Source: CAVQGZ01 sp963714455 (GTDB taxonomy: Bacteria; Actinomycetota; Actinomycetes; Jiangellales; Jiangellaceae). Taken from it: DNA of 64,000 nt. How positions within the stretch are numbered: the stretch's first letter is position 1; each line of letters starts with the position of its first letter. This document shows, piece after piece, positions 1 through 8,151 of this stretch. The stretch spans positions 124,001-188,000 of the forward strand of contig CAVQON010000019.1 of assembly GCA_963714455.1 (NCBI GenBank). The letters run 5' to 3'. A program made the translations under genes and the position numbers. The notes below the pieces were generated by a model, which saw only the letters and a list, made by a program, of their open reading frames with translations, was not told the origin of the DNA and did not search any database.

Positions 1-1062
1 CCCGGCGAACGGGGTCTCCAGGGCCACGTCGACGAAGGTGTCGATGCGCCGCACCCGCTCGCCGAGCAGCGAGTCGATGGTGTCGAGGAACTCCTCGCCC
101 CCACCCGGCAGGAAGCGTCCGTCGATCTGGCCCTCGGCCGTGCGCGGCACCTGGTTGGTCTTCTGGCCGGCCCGCAGCACGGTCGGGTTGGCGGTGTTGC
201 GGGTCGTCGCGGTGACGATGCGTCCGATCGACCCGAGCACCTCGCGCAGGCCCGCCGCGTCGTCAGGGTTGAGCCGTGCCCCGGTCTCGTCGGCGACCTG
301 AGCGAACAGCGTGTTGATCGTGGGTGTCAGCGTGGTCGGCCAGGTGTGGTCGGCCACCCGAGCCATCGCCCGCGCCAGCTCGGCCACGCAGTTGTCGGCG
401 TGGGGCAGGGACCCGTGACCCTCGGTGCCGTCGGCCTGCACCGTCATCCAGGCGATGCCCTTCTCCGCGGTCTGCACCAGGTAGGTCCGCCGACCGGTGG
501 GCAGCGTCACCGAGAAGCCGCCTACCTCCCCCACCGCCTCGGTGCAGCCGGCGAAGAGCTCGGGGTGGTTCTCCGTCAGCCAGTGCGCCCCCCACGTGCC
601 GCCGGCCTCCTCGTCGGCGGTGAAGCAGACCACCACAGGCCGGTCGGGCAGCCGACCGGTGCGCACGCGGTCGCGCACCACGGCGAGGATCATCGCGTCC
701 ATGTCCTTCATGTCCACCGCGCCCCGGCCCCAGACGCACCCGTCGGCCACCTCGCCCGCCCAGGGGTCGTACCGCCACTGCTTCGGGTCGGCGGGCACCA
801 CGTCGAGGTGACCGTGCAGCAGCAGCGCGTCGGTGCGTGACTCGTCGGCACCCGGCAGCCGGACGACGACGTTCGTGCGACGCGGGCCCGACTCGAGGAT
901 CAGCGGGTCGAGCCCCACCTCCCGCAGCCGGTCCGCGACGTACCCGGCCGCTTCCCGCTCCCCCGGACCGGAGCCGTCCCCGTAGTTCGTGGAGTCGATC
1001 CGGATGAGGTCGCGGCACAGCTCGACGACCTCGTCGGCGGCGCGTGTGGGTTCGGTGGTCAT
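1..1062 (-). CDS. M20 family metallopeptidase, partial
   Basis: Zinc-dependent M20 peptidase/deacylase that hydrolyses a peptide or N-acyl bond in the cytoplasm. The 354 visible codons run off the left edge, so the C-terminus is missing; family members are usually near 430-450 residues. Visible motifs are the first metal site HGHLD (about residues 83-87), WGRGAVDMKD with the bridging Asp, and the catalytic Glu pair in TADEEAGG. The lid/dimerisation domain follows. The ATG at 1062 is chosen because the N-terminal helix begins right after it. A CAGGAT hexamer ends six bases upstream of this ATG, so the mRNA may be leaderless. It is divergent from tRNA-Leu. The substrate cannot be told from sequence. 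Confidence 0.9.
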   Translation of the reverse strand, partial: MTTEPTRAADEVVELCRDLIRIDSTNYGDGSGPGEREAAGYVADRLREVGLDPLILESGPRRTNVVVRLPGADESRTDALLLHGHLDVVPADPKQWRYDPWAGEVADGCVWGRGAVDMKDMDAMILAVVRDRVRTGRLPDRPVVVCFTADEEAGGTWGAHWLTENHPELFAGCTEAVGEVGGFSVTLPTGRRTYLVQTAEKGIAWMTVQADGTEGHGSLPHADNCVAELARAMARVADHTWPTTLTPTINTLFAQVADETGARLNPDDAAGLREVLGSIGRIVTATTRNTANPTVLRAGQKTNQVPRTAEGQIDGRFLPGGGEEFLDTIDSLLGERVRRIDTFVDVALETPFAG

Positions 1063-1091
1063 GTGCCTATCCTGTACCCTGATGCCTCCTC

Positions 1092-1180
1092 GTCCGGGTG
1101 GCGGAATAGGCAGACGCGCTAGCTTGAGGTGCTAGTGCCCGTTTAAGGGCGTGGGGGTTCAAGTCCCCCCTCGGACACCA
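1092..1180 (+). tRNA. tRNA-Leu (anticodon GAG)
   Basis: The 89-nt gene folds as a class II tRNA with a long variable arm. The acceptor stem GTCCGGG pairs with CTCGGAC, followed by discriminator A and an encoded CCA. The anticodon stem CTAGC/GCTAG closes the loop TTGAGGT, giving anticodon GAG (reads CUC/CUU). The T arm is GGGGGTTCAAGTCCCCC. A TACCCT hexamer at 1075-1080 may be its -10 element. Confidence 0.97.
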
Positions 1181-1197
1181 GAATCACCGTCAGTGGC

Positions 1198-1857
1198 TCA
1201 CGCCTGCAGCAGGTCTGCGCTCGTCGTGCGCAGCCGCTGCGACGTCGTCGCGTAGGCGTCGGGCTGCAGCCGGGTGCCCAGGTCTTTCGCCCGGTCGATC
1301 GCGGTCGCCACGACCGACTCCGGGGCAACGACCTCGTCGAGAAAGCCGACGTCGACGGCGCGCACCGGGGTCCACATCTCGGCCAGCACCACCGCGCGCC
1401 TGCGCAGGGGCGCAGCCAGACGTTCCTGGGCCAGCGCGACCGCCACCTCGGGCAGCGGCATGCCGATGGCCACCTCGTTCAGCCCGACCGCGACGTCGGC
1501 GTCCGCCCCCACCCGCACGTCGGCGGCCAGCAGCATGACCGCACCGAGGGCGACGGCGTGCCCGGTGCACGCGATGACGACCGGCACCGGGCTCTGGTAC
1601 AGCCGGGCCAGCACCTGGCCACCGCGGCGCACCAGCGCCTCGGCCGCCGGGCCGCCCTGGCCCACCACCGACAGGTCGAAGCCGCCCGAGAACACCCCGT
1701 CACGCCCGGCCAGCACGATCGCGCGAGCGCCGGTCGCGGCATCCAGAGCGGCGTCCAGATCGTCCAGCATGGCGTCGTTGACCGCGTTCACCTTGCCGTC
1801 GTCCATGCTCAGCACAGCGACCGAACCGTCGCGGACATGGGTGACTCGTGGCGTCAT
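1198..1857 (-). CDS. crotonase/enoyl-CoA hydratase-like protein
   Basis: A 219-residue member of the crotonase superfamily, acting on acyl-CoA thioesters. The oxyanion-hole region FSGGFDL (56-62) and the core GHAVALGAVMLLAADVRV (99-116) are clear, followed by GLNEVAIGMPLP (125-136). The Glu usually found in the GGGCEL helix is absent (here LGAVML), while the later Glu (about 128) is kept. Ordinary hydratase activity is therefore doubtful; an isomerase, hydrolase or decarboxylase role is possible. It is short for the family (about 250-260). The ATG at 1857 gives the natural N-terminus and lies six bases after a TACCGT hexamer. It is divergent from the PPK2 gene. Confidence 0.88.
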   Translation of the reverse strand: MTPRVTHVRDGSVAVLSMDDGKVNAVNDAMLDDLDAALDAATGARAIVLAGRDGVFSGGFDLSVVGQGGPAAEALVRRGGQVLARLYQSPVPVVIACTGHAVALGAVMLLAADVRVGADADVAVGLNEVAIGMPLPEVAVALAQERLAAPLRRRAVVLAEMWTPVRAVDVGFLDEVVAPESVVATAIDRAKDLGTRLQPDAYATTSQRLRTTSADLLQA

Positions 1858-1894
1858 GCCCGCACGGTAGCCCTCGGGCTGCGATGATCCGGTC
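1858..1894. promoter_or_regulatory. overlapping divergent promoters (crotonase / PPK2)
   Basis: Only 37 bases separate two divergent start codons. On the minus strand TACCGT (1869-1864) is followed by six bases and the ATG at 1857. On the plus strand GATGAT (1883-1888) is followed by six bases and the ATG at 1895. Both spacings place transcription starts on or next to the start codon, implying leaderless mRNAs. No convincing -35 is seen for either. Confidence 0.45.
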
Positions 1895-3361
1895 ATGCTC
1901 CGTGCCGCTGCAGCAGGCAACACCGTTGCCAAGGACGTGTTCAAAGCCGCCCTGCCCGACCTTCGACTGGGTCTGCTCAACGCCCAGTTCGACCTCGCCG
2001 AGGCCGACTTCCCCGTCGTCGTCATCATCGCCGGTGACGACCGGGTGGGGGCCAACCAGCTCGTGAACCGCCTCAACGAGTGGATGGACAGCCGCTACCT
2101 CGACACCGAGGTGTTCAGCGACGACCCGGGCAGCACCCAGCGTCCGTTCGCGTGGCGACTCTGGATGGCGCTGCCACCCAAGGGGCGGATGGGGCTGTGG
2201 GTCGGTGGGCTCATGCGTCAGGTGCGCAACTATCTCGACGGAGACGTCACCGAGACCGAGCTGAACCAGTGGGCCCGCCACATCCGACGCACGCAGCGGA
2301 TGTGGATCGCCGACGGCGCGCTGGTACTCAAGTTCTTCGTCCACACGCCGGCCGCCACGCAGAAGAAGCGGCTGAAGAAGGCGAAGAAGTCCGGCGACGA
2401 CGCGTGGCGCTACGACGAACGGGACTGGACGCTGGCCGCGGACCTGGACGACGCCATCCCCACGATCGAGCGGGCACTGCTGGAGACGTCGGTGGCCGGC
2501 TCGCCATGGACGATCATCGAAGGAACGGACGCCCGCTACCGCGACCTGAGCGTCGCACAGAGCATCTTGTCCGCCGTCCAGGCACGGTTGGCAGGCCCGG
2601 CGGCTGCGGCCGCCGAGCCCGGTCGGGCCGCCGACCCCGACCAGACTGCGACGGTGCTGGACAAGGTCGACCTGTCGCGCTCGGTGGAGAAGTCGGCCTA
2701 CGAGAAGAAGCTGGCGAAGATGCAGGCGCGACTGCACCTGCTCGCCGACGAGGCACGCCGACGTGGCGTCGCCACCGTCCTGGCGTTCGAGGGCTGGGAC
2801 GCCGGTGGAAAGGGGGGTGCGATCCGCCGTATGACCAGCGCCCTGGACGCCGGGGACTACAAGGTGCACGCGGTGGCTGCGCCTACGGCCGAGGAGCGGC
2901 GCTACCACTACCTGTGGCGGTTCTGGCGTGACGTGCCGCGCGACGGGCGGATCAGCATCTACGACCGCACCTGGTACGGCCGAGTGCTGGTCGAACGGGT
3001 CGAGGGGTTCGCGACCGCGGCGGAGTGGCACCGCGCGTACGACGAGATCGTCGACTTCGAGCAGCAGCTCACCGAGCACGGCATGGTCGTGGCGAAGTTC
3101 TGGATCCACATCTCGCCGGAGGAGCAGCTGGCCCGCTTCCAGGCCCGCGAGAACACCTCGTACAAGCGGCACAAGATCACCGAGGAGGACTACCGCAACC
3201 GGGAGCGCTGGGACGACTACGTCCAGGCCGTGGACGAGATGGTGATCCGCACCTCCACCGAGAACGCACCGTGGCACCTGGTCTCCGGCAACGACAAGCG
3301 CAACGAGCGCCTCGAGGTGATCGGCCACGTCGTCGATCGACTGGAACGGGCGCTCGACTGA
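1895..3361 (+). CDS. pap: polyphosphate:AMP phosphotransferase (two-domain PPK2)
   Basis: A 488-residue protein made of two PPK2 P-loop kinase domains, the arrangement of class II PPK2 (Pap), which phosphorylates AMP with polyphosphate to give ADP. The C-terminal domain carries the intact Walker A FEGWDAGGKGGAI (298-310), the lid RRYHYLWRFW and the Walker B-like IYDRTWYGR (355-363). The N-terminal domain has a degenerate P-loop, IIAGDDRVGANQ (44-55), as expected of the inactive half in this class. The length fits (about 475). The family assignment is firm; the acceptor (AMP rather than GDP) is inferred from the tandem layout. The next gene starts on its stop codon. Confidence 0.93.
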   Translation: MLRAAAAGNTVAKDVFKAALPDLRLGLLNAQFDLAEADFPVVVIIAGDDRVGANQLVNRLNEWMDSRYLDTEVFSDDPGSTQRPFAWRLWMALPPKGRMGLWVGGLMRQVRNYLDGDVTETELNQWARHIRRTQRMWIADGALVLKFFVHTPAATQKKRLKKAKKSGDDAWRYDERDWTLAADLDDAIPTIERALLETSVAGSPWTIIEGTDARYRDLSVAQSILSAVQARLAGPAAAAAEPGRAADPDQTATVLDKVDLSRSVEKSAYEKKLAKMQARLHLLADEARRRGVATVLAFEGWDAGGKGGAIRRMTSALDAGDYKVHAVAAPTAEERRYHYLWRFWRDVPRDGRISIYDRTWYGRVLVERVEGFATAAEWHRAYDEIVDFEQQLTEHGMVVAKFWIHISPEEQLARFQARENTSYKRHKITEEDYRNRERWDDYVQAVDEMVIRTSTENAPWHLVSGNDKRNERLEVIGHVVDRLERALD

Positions 3362-4605
3362 CCGCACCCCCTCCCCGGCGCCTGGCGCCGATCGTCGCGC
3401 TGGAGACGTCGACCCTTCTCTCCGGTGTCGGCAACGGCATCGTCGCGGTCGCGTTCCCGTGGCTGGTGCTCGAACGCACCGGCAGCGCCACCGCAGCCGG
3501 CCTCGTCGCTGCGGCAGCGGCACTACCGCTCGTGCTCTCCTCCCTTCTCAGCGGCACGGTCGTCGACCTCGCCGGACGACGGCGCACCGCGATCGGCGCC
3601 GACGTGCTCTCCGCGCTCAGCGCCGCCGCGGTGCCGGTGACCGACGCGCTGCTCGGTCTCGACGTGCCCACCATCGCGCTGCTGGCGGCGCTGGGTGCGG
3701 TGTTCGACCCCGCCGGGTTCTCCGCGCGCGAGGCGATGCTGCCAGAGAGCGCCCGCGCGGCCGGGTTTCGCCTCGACCGCGTCAACAGCGTGCACACCGC
3801 CCTGTTCAGCGTCTCGTTCCTGGTCGCACCGGGGCTGGGCGGGCTGCTCATCGCACTGGTGGGCGCCTCGGCGACGCTGTACGCCACCACCGTGGCCTTC
3901 GCGCTGGCCGCCATCGCGGTCAGCATGGTGCGTGTCTCGTCGGCCGGGCGAGGAGTGCAGCACGAGTCGGCTGCCACGTTCGCCGCAGCGACCCGCGAGG
4001 GACTGTCGTTCGTCTTTCGCACCCCGCTGGTGCGCGCGCTCGCGATCGTCCCGGCCGTCGCGGTGATGGCGTGGTTCCCGGTCGAGGCGGTGCTGCTGCC
4101 GGCGTACTTCGTCGAGCAGGACGCCCCGCTGCTCCTCGGCGGGCTGCTCGCCGCACTGTCCGGCGGGGTGATCGTCGGATCCCTGGTCTACGGCGCCCTC
4201 GCCCCGCGCGTGTCCCGGCACCGGGTGTTCATCGTCTCGCTGGCGCTTCTGGCGATCTCCGTGCTGGGCCTGGCGCAGCTGCCGGCGTACGGGCCGCTGC
4301 TCCTGCTCGGGTTCGCGACCGGGCTCTTCTACGGGCCCATCGAGCCGGTCAGCAACGTCACGGTGCAGGAGATGACGCCCGAACGGCTGCGCGGCCGGGT
4401 CGTCGGGGTCATGACGTCCACGGCCTACGCCGCCGGCCCCCTCGGCTTCGTGGTCGCCGGTCCGCTCGTCGACTCCTTCGGCGTGCGCCCGGCCTTCATG
4501 GTGACCGCTGGGTTGCTGGTCGTGCTGGCTGTCGGTGCCGCGTTGTCCCCCAGCCTGCGCCTCCTCGACTCGGCTACCCCGGGTGCGGGGTCGCCGCCAG
4601 GGTGA
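3358..4605 (+). CDS. MFS transporter (drug-exporter type)
   Basis: A 12-helix major facilitator, about 415 residues. Helix 1 begins near IVALETSTLLSGVGNGI; the helix 2-3 loop SGTVVDLAGRRRTAIG fits the MFS signature, and the fold repeats in the second half (VYGALAPRVSRHRVFI; MTPERLRGRVVGVM). It belongs to the two-domain enterobactin/macrolide-exporter-like group. No ATG, GTG or TTG lies in a sensible place. The CTG at 3358 overlaps the TGA of the PPK2 gene (CTGA); the only upstream alternative is a GTG at 3271, which would add 29 Arg-rich residues. No Shine-Dalgarno is obvious, so translational coupling is inferred. The 3' end overlaps ribH on the other strand by 32 bp. Confidence 0.85.
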   Translation: MTAPPPRRLAPIVALETSTLLSGVGNGIVAVAFPWLVLERTGSATAAGLVAAAAALPLVLSSLLSGTVVDLAGRRRTAIGADVLSALSAAAVPVTDALLGLDVPTIALLAALGAVFDPAGFSAREAMLPESARAAGFRLDRVNSVHTALFSVSFLVAPGLGGLLIALVGASATLYATTVAFALAAIAVSMVRVSSAGRGVQHESAATFAAATREGLSFVFRTPLVRALAIVPAVAVMAWFPVEAVLLPAYFVEQDAPLLLGGLLAALSGGVIVGSLVYGALAPRVSRHRVFIVSLALLAISVLGLAQLPAYGPLLLLGFATGLFYGPIEPVSNVTVQEMTPERLRGRVVGVMTSTAYAAGPLGFVVAGPLVDSFGVRPAFMVTAGLLVVLAVGAALSPSLRLLDSATPGAGSPPG

Positions 4606-5056
4606 GCGCGGTCGCGACCGCTGCCTGGGCTGCCTCGAAGCCCTTGTCCTCGTTCGAGGTGGGCAGCCCGGCTCGGTCGAGCGCCTGCTGCTCGGTGTCG
4701 CAGGTGAGCACCCCGAACCCGACCGGGACGCCGGTGGAGGTCGTGACGTCGGTGAGCCCGATCGTCGCCGCCTGGCACACGTACTCGAAGTGCGGCGTGC
4801 CACCTCGGATCACCACCCCCAGCGCGACCACGGCGTCGGCCCCGCCCCGGGCGGCGTGCAGCGCGGCCACCGGCAGCTCGAACGACCCGGGCACGCGCAC
4901 CACCGTGACGTCGGCGACGCCTGCCGCGGCCAGGCCCCGCTGGGCGCCGTCCAGCAGCGCGGTCATGATCTGCTCGTGCCACCCGGCAGCGACGACGCTC
5001 ACCCGCAGCGACTCCCCCCCGGTCACGACCCCGGTCGGGCTGCCCGTCCCGCTCAC
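4574..5056 (-). CDS. ribH: 6,7-dimethyl-8-ribityllumazine synthase
   Basis: Condenses the ribityl-aminouracil product of RibD with the butanone phosphate made by RibB, the penultimate step to riboflavin. The 160 residues match the family length. Visible motifs are SFELP, the GGTPHFEYV turn with its catalytic His, and TSTGVPVGFGVLTCDTEQQA followed by KGFEAA. The GTG start overlaps the ribBA stop as GTGA. It is the last gene of the riboflavin operon, and its 3' end overlaps the convergent MFS gene. Confidence 0.97.
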   Translation of the reverse strand: MSGTGSPTGVVTGGESLRVSVVAAGWHEQIMTALLDGAQRGLAAAGVADVTVVRVPGSFELPVAALHAARGGADAVVALGVVIRGGTPHFEYVCQAATIGLTDVTTSTGVPVGFGVLTCDTEQQALDRAGLPTSNEDKGFEAAQAAVATALTLAATPHPG

Positions 5057-6315
5057 GCATGCTCCTTCGGTGGGACCGGGGCGTCGCCCGGCAGGTCGTG
5101 GCCCATGCGGTCGCGCTTGGTGCGCAGGTAGCGCTCGTTGTCCTGCGTCGGCTCGATGGCCAGGGGTACGCGCTCGATGATCGACAGGCCGTACCCCTCC
5201 AGCCCGGCGCGCTTGGCGGGGTTGTTGGTGAGCAGCCGCATGCTGCGCACCCCGAGGTCGGCCAGGATCTGCGCCCCGGTGCCGTAGTCCCGCGCGTCGG
5301 CCGGCAGCCCGAGAGCCAGGTTGGCGTCGACCGTGTCGGCACCGGCGTCCTGCAGCTGGTAGGCGCGCAGCTTGTGCACCAGGCCGATGCCGCGGCCCTC
5401 GTGACCACGCATGTACAGGACGACGCCGCGGCCCTCGGCGGCGACGGCGGCCATCGCGGAGTGCAGCTGCGGGCCGCAGTCGCAGCGGCGCGAGCCGAAC
5501 GTGTCTCCGGTCAGGCACTCCGAGTGCACCCGCACCAGCACGTCCTCGCCGTCGCCGAGGTCACCGGCCACGAGCGCCACGTGCTCGACGTCGTCGACGA
5601 GGTCGCGGAAGCCGATCGCGGTGAACATCCCGTACTCGGTCGGCAGCCGGGTGTCGGCGACGTGGCTCACCTGGCTCTCGGTGCGCCGCCGGAACCGGAT
5701 CAGGTCGGCGATCGAGATCATCTTCAGGCCGTGCGTGTCGGCGAACAGCCGCAGCTCGGGGCCGCGTGCCATCGAGCCGTCGTCGTTGACGATCTCGCAG
5801 ATCACCCCGGCCGGCGTGAGGCCGGCCAGCCGCGCCAGGTCGACAGCGGCCTCGGTGTGCCCGGGGCGCACGAGCACCCCGCCGTCGCGGTAGCGCAGCG
5901 GGAAGACGTGCCCGGGCTGGACGACCTCGTACGGCTCGGTCGCGGAGTCGACCAGCACCCGGATGGTGCGAGCGCGGTCGTGCGCGGAGATGCCGGTGGT
6001 GACGCCGTCGCGGGCGTCCACACTGACGGTGTAGGCGGTGCGCATGCGCTCACGGTTGTGCGGCGTCATGAGCGGGATGTGCAGCCGGTCGAGCATCTCC
6101 CCCTCCATCGGCACGCAGATCACGCCACTGGTGTGGCGGATCATGAAGCCGGTGAGCGCCGGGGTGGCCTTGCTCGCGGCGAAGATGAGGTCGCCCTCGT
6201 TCTCCCGGTCGGGGTCGTCGACGACCACGACGGCCTTGCCGGCCGCGATGTCGGCGATCGCGTCGGCCACGTCGTCCAGGACGACGGGCGCGATCGGGTC
6301 GGTCTGCGTGGTCAT
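5053..6315 (-). CDS. ribBA: bifunctional DHBP synthase / GTP cyclohydrolase II
   Basis: A 420-residue fusion that supplies both entry precursors of riboflavin. Residues 1-205 are 3,4-dihydroxy-2-butanone 4-phosphate synthase, with the acidic loop DDPDRENEGDL and the RPGHTEAAVDL region. Residues 206-420 are GTP cyclohydrolase II, with the zinc cysteines in CLTGDTFGSRRCDC and the catalytic segment YMRGHEGRGIGL. The start overlaps the ribE stop as ATGA, and it is followed by ribH with GTGA. It is controlled by the FMN riboswitch upstream of ribD. Confidence 0.97.
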   Translation of the reverse strand: MTTQTDPIAPVVLDDVADAIADIAAGKAVVVVDDPDRENEGDLIFAASKATPALTGFMIRHTSGVICVPMEGEMLDRLHIPLMTPHNRERMRTAYTVSVDARDGVTTGISAHDRARTIRVLVDSATEPYEVVQPGHVFPLRYRDGGVLVRPGHTEAAVDLARLAGLTPAGVICEIVNDDGSMARGPELRLFADTHGLKMISIADLIRFRRRTESQVSHVADTRLPTEYGMFTAIGFRDLVDDVEHVALVAGDLGDGEDVLVRVHSECLTGDTFGSRRCDCGPQLHSAMAAVAAEGRGVVLYMRGHEGRGIGLVHKLRAYQLQDAGADTVDANLALGLPADARDYGTGAQILADLGVRSMRLLTNNPAKRAGLEGYGLSIIERVPLAIEPTQDNERYLRTKRDRMGHDLPGDAPVPPKEHA

Positions 6316-6908
6316 CGTTCTCCCTTGTCGAGCAGTCGCTCGGTGTACTTGGCCAGCACGTCGACCTCGAGGTTCACCCGGTCGCCGGAGGCGACCAGGC
6401 CGAGTGTGGTCGCGCTGAGAGTCGTGGGGATCAGACTCACCTCGAACCAGTCGTCGGCCACGGCCGAGACGGTCAGCGAGACTCCGTCGACCGCGATCGA
6501 CCCCTTCTCGACCACGTAGCGGCGCAGGTCGGCGGGCAGGTCGATGCGCACCACGTCCCAGTTGTCGGTGTGCACCCGGTTGCGCACCGTGCCGGTGCCG
6601 TCGACGTGGCCCTGCACGAGGTGCCCGCCGAGGCGGTCGGACAGGCGCAGGGGACGCTCGAGGTTCACCCGGCGGCCAGGCTCCGCGCCGCGCAGCGACG
6701 TGCGGTGCAGCGTCTCGGCCATCACGTCGGCGGTGAACTCGCCGTCGGCGGTGCGCACGACGGTCAGGCAGGTGCCGTTGACGGCGATCGAGTCGCCGTG
6801 CGTCGCGCCGTCGGTGACGACGTGTCCGCGCACGGTCAGCCTGACCGCGTCACCGAGGTCGTCGACCGCGGTGACCTCCCCGAGCTCTTCGACCAGTCCG
6901 GTGAACAT
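6312..6908 (-). CDS. ribE: riboflavin synthase alpha subunit
   Basis: Dismutates two lumazines into riboflavin and the ribityl-aminouracil. The 198 residues hold two tandem beta-barrel lumazine-binding repeats. The first begins MFTGLVEELG and contains NGTCLTV; the second contains VDGVSLTV. A SHP/GGH-type substrate loop is replaced by LGGHLVQGHVDGTG. It is the second gene of the rib operon, 9 bp after ribD, with ATGA coupling to ribBA. Confidence 0.96.
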   Translation of the reverse strand: MFTGLVEELGEVTAVDDLGDAVRLTVRGHVVTDGATHGDSIAVNGTCLTVVRTADGEFTADVMAETLHRTSLRGAEPGRRVNLERPLRLSDRLGGHLVQGHVDGTGTVRNRVHTDNWDVVRIDLPADLRRYVVEKGSIAVDGVSLTVSAVADDWFEVSLIPTTLSATTLGLVASGDRVNLEVDVLAKYTERLLDKGER

Positions 6909-6917
6909 CGCTCCTCC

Positions 6918-7952
6918 TCATCCTTCTCGTTCGGGTGTGGGCAGGCGGCGTTCGGCGACCACCCGGACGTCCGCGCCGACCATGCGGATGTCGGTGACGT
7001 CGAGATGGGGCGCGTCGGCCAGGGTCGCCACCCCGGCGTCGCCCAGCGCCGGGCGGCCCGACCCGAGCAGCCGGCCGGCGTAGTAGGCGACCAGCCGGTC
7101 GACGGTGCCGGCCGCGACGAACGCACCCGCCAGCGTCGGTCCACCCTCCAGGAAGACGTGCTGGACGTCGTCGGCGAGCAGTCGCGCCAGTGCCTCGTGC
7201 GGGTCGTGGGTGCGGATCTGCACGAAGGCGGCCTCGTCGTCGCGCACCCGCGCGTCGCCGGGCACGTCCCGGTGGCCGACGACGACGCGCAGCGGCTGGC
7301 GGGTGACCGGCGCTGGGACGTCGCGCACGGTGAGCCGGGGGTCGTCGGCGAGCACGGTCCCCGTGCCGACGACGACGGCGTCGGCACGGGCTCGCCATGC
7401 GTGGCCGTCCGCGCGCGCCTGCGGCCCGGTGATCCACTGGCTCGTGCCGTCGGCGGCCGCCACGCGCCCGTCGAGCGTCGCGGCGAGCTTCCACGTCACG
7501 AACGGCCGGCCGTGGCGCAGGGCGAACGTCCACTCGTGGTTCAGCGCGTGGGCCTGCTCGGCGAGCAGACCCGCCTCGACCGAGAGGCCCGCCTGCGCCA
7601 GCACGGCCGCCCCGCCGGCGGCGACGGGGTTGGGGTCGGCCTGGGCGAACACGACTCGACTCACCCCGGCGTCGACGAGCGCCTGCGCGCACGGGCCTGT
7701 GCGCCCGGTGTGGGCGCAGGGTTCGAGGGTGACCACCGCTGTCGCGCCGCGTGCGCGGGACCCGGCGGCCTGCAGCGCGGCCACCTCGGCGTGCGCAGTC
7801 CCGGCACCGCGGTGCCAGCCCTCGCCGAGCACCGCGCCATCCGTGTCCACGAGCACGGCGCCGACCCGCGGGTTGGGGCCTCGCGGAACCCCGGGCGTGG
7901 CGGCCAGCGTCAGCGCCCGGCGCATCGCAGCGCGCTCGGCGTCCGTGGCCAC
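6918..7952 (-). CDS. ribD: bifunctional riboflavin deaminase/reductase
   Basis: A two-domain enzyme of 344 residues for the second and third riboflavin steps. The N-terminal deaminase has the zinc site HAEV with Cys in PCAHTGRTGPC. The C-terminal NADPH-dependent reductase has KLAATLDGRVA, GTGTVLADDPRLTVR and EGGPTLAGAF. The GTG at 7952 is preceded by the purine-rich GAGGGAG, so it is the likely start. It is the first gene of the operon and its ribosome-binding site lies about 60 nt past the FMN riboswitch. Confidence 0.96.
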   Translation of the reverse strand: MATDAERAAMRRALTLAATPGVPRGPNPRVGAVLVDTDGAVLGEGWHRGAGTAHAEVAALQAAGSRARGATAVVTLEPCAHTGRTGPCAQALVDAGVSRVVFAQADPNPVAAGGAAVLAQAGLSVEAGLLAEQAHALNHEWTFALRHGRPFVTWKLAATLDGRVAAADGTSQWITGPQARADGHAWRARADAVVVGTGTVLADDPRLTVRDVPAPVTRQPLRVVVGHRDVPGDARVRDDEAAFVQIRTHDPHEALARLLADDVQHVFLEGGPTLAGAFVAAGTVDRLVAYYAGRLLGSGRPALGDAGVATLADAPHLDVTDIRMVGADVRVVAERRLPTPEREG

Positions 7953-8016
7953 CAGCTACTCCCTCGCCTCACCTGGCCGGGGCAGGCGGACATGGGCAGC
8001 CGATGCTGCCGCGTGG

Positions 8017-8138
8017 TCCTCCCATCCGGACTGTCACCGTCGGCCCAGGAGTTACACCTGGTCAACCACACCCTGGCTGGGTGCGGGTCGCGGGCTGTCA
8101 CCGCCGGTTCGGGCTTTCACCGATCCCCGGAGCACGCG
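8017..8138 (-). ncRNA. FMN riboswitch (RFN element)
   Basis: On the minus strand the leader contains the conserved aptamer blocks in order: GATCGGTGAAAGCCCGAACC, GGCGGTGACAGCCCGCGACCC, CCAGGTGTAACTCCTGGGCC, GACGGTGACAGTCCGGATGG and GAGGA. This matches the RFN consensus closely. A 6-bp hairpin (GGCAGC-ATCG-GCTGCC) follows, then the ribD ribosome-binding site, with no U-tract. Control is therefore probably at translation initiation rather than by a terminator. The element starts within about 20 nt of the rpe stop codon. Confidence 0.96.
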
Positions 8139-8151
8139 TGTGCTGCCTGCA

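Noticed and set aside
3271..3357. GTG 3271 as start of the MFS exporter
   Set aside because: Adds an Arg-rich stretch unlike family N-termini and overlaps the PPK2 gene by 29 codons; kept only as an alternative.
1700..3523. 607-codon frame opposite the PPK2 gene
   Set aside because: Antisense shadow; PPK2 on the plus strand has clear catalytic motifs.
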